Assembly (NCBI GenBank): GCA_019314155.1 | Contig: JAFCZV010000008.1 | Span: 1-45,646, forward strand | Direction: 5' to 3' | Length of the DNA: 45,646 bases | From: Deltaproteobacteria bacterium | Lineage (GTDB): Bacteria; Desulfobacterota; Desulfobacteria; Desulfobacterales; UBA11574 | Shown here: piece by piece, positions 43,097 to 45,646 of the stretch | How the letters are laid out: each line of letters begins with the position of its first letter | Numbering within the stretch: the first letter of the stretch is position 1 | Position numbers and translations under genes: made by a program | Notes under the pieces: model-generated | What the model was told of the DNA's origin: nothing | The model's database searches: none | Seen by the model: the letters and a program-made list of their open reading frames with translations, nothing else

Positions 43097-44266
43097 TTAA
43101 GAGACAAATCGCGATCCCACCCAGAGGGTCAATCCAGCCACTCCACCAACAATTTCAAGGGGTACAGCCCATCGCATCTCTTTTTTGATGACACCGGAAA
43201 GAGATGTGTAGGTCGAAGCGCCGGTAAAATTCATGGCAAGATACGCTGCCGCCGCCGGGGCCAGAAAAAACCACGCCAGAATTTCAACATAACCCGGCCA
43301 CATGTTAAGATATCCCGCCCAGAAAACAGTAACGACCAGGGTCGTCCCCAGGCCCATGATCAAACCTTTCAGGGAAAAGGCGCGACCCGGAATCCAGGGC
43401 AGAAGAATCGGCGTTAAAACCGCTCCGGCCACCAGTGCTCCCAGCAGATTGAGCACAGCAAAAAGGCCATCGGTCATTGCACCGTTCCAAAATCCGGAGG
43501 GTGCTCCCAAACCTCCCAGCAGAAAAAAAGCAGGCAGCATCACCAGGGACCATTTTAAAACACTCACGAGTTCGATCGGAATTAGAATGGCCCTTTCCCT
43601 TACAGGAAAGGTCTTGCGCCGCATCCCCGGCGTTGCCTTCAGACCGGCATCCAGAAAAGCCGGCAAATCAGCGGTCCGGATCGGGCCGTAAATCGCTTTG
43701 AAACCGGAGCGTTTTCTAACCGTGTACGCAGCAACACCGGGACCTGCCAGCTGGGGAAGAATGACCTCCCGGTGGGACACCACACGGATCAATCCGCTGA
43801 GTTCGATGCGTTGAACCAATTCATCGGTTCCGAACGTTCCTTTTCCGGCGGCACACCAGACATTTATCCCTTGTGTGTTCAGAACCAGAATCCATGCATT
43901 CCGTCCGGGCAGGGCTTCACGCAATCGGTCAAAACTCATTTTGTAATTGGCCGTAACCAGAACCGGCGACTGATCATCCGGATCTCCAAGCGCATAAAGA
44001 CCGGGATCCACGGTATAATGCATACGGCCCACACCCCAGCGTGCCTTAATGCCGCCCCATCGGTCCGCCCAAACCAACGCGGATGAAATTTTTGGCACAT
44101 CACCCATCGATGTCCGGATCGAGCCGATAATAAACGGCTGTTTCATGTCGGGAAGGCTCACCTGAGCCTTTATCTTCCCGGGTCAGCAACTGCCGGTCAA
44201 AGATTCCGCCGACCCGGTTTCATGACAAGATTGTTTTTTCAAAAAATCAAGGGGTTTCATATCCAT
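43097..44266 (-). CDS. hgcA: HgcA, corrinoid protein of mercury methylation; candidate selenoprotein
   Basis: 389 codons from ATG 44266. HgcA carries the methyl-cobalamin that methylates Hg(II). Seen: the diagnostic cap-helix NVWCAAGK (135-142, C138 the lower axial cobalt ligand) in the corrinoid domain, then five hydrophobic helices and the family-typical end (MNFTGASTYTSLSGVIKKEM). The first 27 residues, in frame, read MDMKPLDFLKKQSCHETGSA then ESLTGSC, followed by UGA at 44183-44185 and PGKIKAQVSLPDM. A SECIS-like hairpin follows. If UGA were a stop, translation could begin at GTG 44161 (AAAGG upstream), giving 354 residues with the catalytic region intact; this alternative is not excluded. 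Confidence 0.95.
44149..44180 (-). promoter_or_regulatory. SECIS-like hairpin in hgcA
   Basis: On the minus strand CGGGAA pairs with TTCCCG (44175-44180 with 44149-44154); a 6-nt 5' bulge leads to GGCTC/GAGCC closing an AGGT loop. GGT starts 20 nt after the UGA, close to the 18 nt I count for E. coli fdhF as recalled. Confidence 0.6.
44183..44185 (-). other. Putative selenocysteine UGA codon in hgcA
   Basis: The TGA directly follows a Cys (TGSC-U-PG), so the product would have a Cys-Sec pair, where I recall Cys pairs in N termini of other HgcA proteins. It is supported by the hairpin and by four other candidate Sec genes nearby. Confidence 0.6.
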
Positions 44267-44313
44267 ATATGGTATTCCTCTTCCATTGACAGGCAGCCAA
44301 GTTAGGGCTCCCG

Positions 44314-44517
44314 CTATGAAGCCGGATAATTAATCTCTTTTAGTGTGTCCCTGATCTTTTCCAGAGTGGCCGGGGAATCCCATTCAACGGTAATGCTTTT
44401 ATTTTCCGCATTACCTTCCACTGAACCCACCCCTTCCAGTTCATTCAATTCGTTTTTGATGGACATGACACAATGTCCGCATGAAATATTTGGTATCGAA
44501 AATGTCTCTTGTTCCAT
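44314..44517 (-). CDS. Heavy-metal-associated (HMA) domain protein
   Basis: 67 residues, a single ferredoxin-like HMA/CopZ/MerP fold with the metal-binding SCGHC (C13, C16) in the first loop. AAGGAG lies 10 bp before the ATG. It is 47 bp upstream of hgcA in the same direction, so it is probably co-transcribed. It could shuttle Cu(I) or Hg(II); the extended MerP signal peptide is absent, so it is cytoplasmic. Confidence 0.92.
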   Translation of the reverse strand: MEQETFSIPNISCGHCVMSIKNELNELEGVGSVEGNAENKSITVEWDSPATLEKIRDTLKEINYPAS

Positions 44518-44820
44518 TTTGTGACGTCTCCTTATATCTTTTGCAGCGGCGTTGATTTTTATCCTCTTTTGAAATCTGTTCTTTTCTTGGGCGCTTAAAC
44601 AGACGCGGCTTATCTGCTTCCGGCGTAATTAAACGGTTTGAAAAAACATTGTCCATGGAACGGGTTGAAGAACGCTACGCACCCATGAAATAAATAGAGA
44701 CAAATGAATCGGTTAACATGAATTTTTTATTAAAACAAGGTGTAATATTACTCTGGAGTTTAAACCCTAAACGCGGCAGAAAACATGACGATCAATAGAA
44801 GCGCAACATCATTTTTTTAA
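44518..44820. other. Divergent intergenic region upstream of the HMA-hgcAB genes
   Basis: No gene supported. It should hold the minus-strand promoter of HMA-hgcAB, but no good -35/-10 pair stands out. A 10-bp dyad ACTCTGGAGT occurs at 44750-44759. Confidence 0.4.
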
Positions 44821-44849
44821 TTGACACATGTGCTACTATGTAGTATATT
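44821..44849 (+). promoter_or_regulatory. Sigma70-type promoter with embedded palindrome
   Basis: TTGACA (44821-44826), a 17-bp spacer and TATATT (44844-44849) give a near-consensus promoter. A dyad TACTA-TG-TAGTA (44834-44845) overlaps the spacer and -10, an ideal place for a repressor. The downstream gene starts at 44911. Confidence 0.7.
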
Positions 44850-44910
44850 GCGGTTCCATAATCATACAAAATATGATCCTGAACAAAAAAATAGAGATGT
44901 AGACTTTAGC

Positions 44911-45345
44911 ATGAAAAAGATTGCCGTTGGAAACAAAAAGCATATGATGAAAAAGATGGGTGTTGTATTGACTCTGATTTTTACTGTGAGTTTATATGCC
45001 GGCGGTGTATTTGCCGACACGGGTTGCGGGGCTAAATGCTGTAATCAAACGAACCCGATCGGGATGCACCACACCACAGACGAACAGATAAAATCATTGA
45101 TGGATTGCCGTTCCAATATTCCTCAAATCCCTTGTGATTTACAATCAAAACAGGCCGTTGAATTGCCGGAATATGCGTTGGCTGCAGCCGGCAATCATTT
45201 TCCAAACACTGTTGGATTAACCAAGATTTTATCCGACTCCGGTATTGATAATAATGTTTTTAAACTCAATTGTTTTGTTCAAACGGTCTGGGAAAAATCC
45301 CAACCTCCCCCCATATATCTTCAGAAACAATCATTTTTAATCTGA
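44911..45345 (+). CDS. Exported Cys-containing protein of unknown function
   Basis: The likely product starts at MKKIAVGNKKHMMKK, or at the second ATG pair 33 bp on, with a clear signal peptide (MGVVLTLIFTVSLYAGGVFA, cleavage before DTGCG). The mature protein is about 110 residues, begins DTGCGAKCCNQTNP and has further Cys and a Pro-rich end. The frame is open upstream to 44821, but the promoter there excludes an earlier start. No family recognised. The Cys-rich N terminus and position next to hgcAB hint at a metal or redox role, unproven. Confidence 0.6.
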   Translation: MKKIAVGNKKHMMKKMGVVLTLIFTVSLYAGGVFADTGCGAKCCNQTNPIGMHHTTDEQIKSLMDCRSNIPQIPCDLQSKQAVELPEYALAAAGNHFPNTVGLTKILSDSGIDNNVFKLNCFVQTVWEKSQPPPIYLQKQSFLI

Positions 45346-45407
45346 ACATTTTTAATCTGAACTTTACAGCATAGGAATTTCTTTTTTAAGCGACAAAGCC
45401 CCCCGCC

Positions 45408-45443
45408 CGCCTTGCAAGCGAGAGCGTTGCGGTCAGGCGTCAT
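45408..45443 (+). repeat. Dispersed GC-rich repeat, copy B
   Basis: Matches the minus-strand reading of 22858-22893 with about eight differences in 36 bp. Both copies lie in intergenic DNA. Confidence 0.5.
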
Positions 45444-45557
45444 TTAGAATCGTGAAGTGATTGTACAATTTGGGCACAAATGGTCTCAAATTTTGCGACT
45501 CATCTTCAATTAATAACACCTCAACTCAGCACAAAAAAATTTAAAGGAGCAGTTTTC

Positions 45558-45646
45558 ATGTCTAAAAAAGGAAGGAAAAAGAATAAAGAAAAAATTGCAG
45601 CTAAAAAAGCGGCGGTTCTAAAAACTGAGAAAAAAGGCCGTTTGCC
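45558..45646 (+). CDS. Lysine-rich protein, N terminus only
   Basis: ATG after AAAGGAG (8 bp spacing) opens a frame that runs off the window, starting MSKKGRKKNKEKIAAKKAAV. It is highly basic. Too short to assign; the strong ribosome site argues it is real. Confidence 0.65.
   Translation, partial: MSKKGRKKNKEKIAAKKAAVLKTEKKGRL

Noticed and set aside
44750..44759. MerR-type operator (ACTCTGGAGT dyad) upstream of the HMA-hgcAB genes
   Set aside because: The dyad is only 10 bp and lacks the 19-20 bp spaced -35/-10 boxes expected of MerR promoters; no MerR gene is nearby.

Overview
The window looks like part of the chromosome of an anaerobic, sulfate-reducing deltaproteobacterium of the Desulfobacterales type. 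This is inferred from gene content: a large Hdr/Mvh-type electron-transfer operon, a tungsten/molybdenum aldehyde ferredoxin oxidoreductase, a B12-dependent ribonucleotide reductase, a probable mercury-methylation pair (hgcAB) and apparent heavy use of selenocysteine. No 16S gene or sulfate-reduction marker is present to prove it. No CRISPR array, complete IS element, prophage or tRNA gene was found.

Left part (1-20 kb), mostly housekeeping. It opens with a stand-alone AICAR transformylase. A threonine aldolase follows whose frame is broken only by one in-frame UGA, then grpE-dnaK; dnaK carries an exact 57-bp tandem duplication. A large, Bacillus-type SRP RNA with an Alu-like 5' domain lies on the minus strand. 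Then come tilS, ftsH, folP and coaX on the plus strand. A minus-strand set encodes YggT, a DivIVA-like protein, two PilT-type ATPases, a zinc-ribbon protein and a 49-residue protein. proC is divergent from that set. An AOR gene overlaps a ThiS/MoaD-like gene and is followed by ccdA.

Middle (20-28 kb): nrdJ, an alpha/beta hydrolase, a DUF47 (PhoU-like)/Pit phosphate-transport pair, small membrane proteins, and decayed remnants of a lipoprotein/phosphatase gene and of nuoN.

Right part (27.7-44.5 kb, all minus strand): the most interesting section. Upstream to downstream it reads HMA metal-binding protein, hgcA, hgcB, a roughly 600-bp gap, a membrane cytochrome b/haem c/HdrC fusion, HdrB, a double-length HdrA, MvhD, HdrD, HdrA N-terminal half, HdrA C-terminal half, an MvhD with a DNA-binding-like tail, a GltD-type NAD(P)H oxidoreductase with an HdrA-like N terminus, and a ferredoxin-like protein. 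Simple ORF reading truncates five of these genes at UGA codons. In each, the UGA lies in the same frame as the missing conserved N terminus, and a short stem-loop follows it. I read them as selenocysteine codons: two in HdrA, two in MvhD (at complementary positions in the two paralogues) and, most strikingly, one in HgcA as a Cys-Sec pair. The operon probably codes for a membrane-linked flavin-based electron-transfer complex joining a quinone pool, thiol/disulfide or ferredoxin chemistry and NAD(P)H. The upstream hgcAB pair predicts mercury methylation.

The right edge holds an exported Cys-containing protein behind a clear sigma70-type promoter, and the start of a lysine-rich protein cut by the window end.
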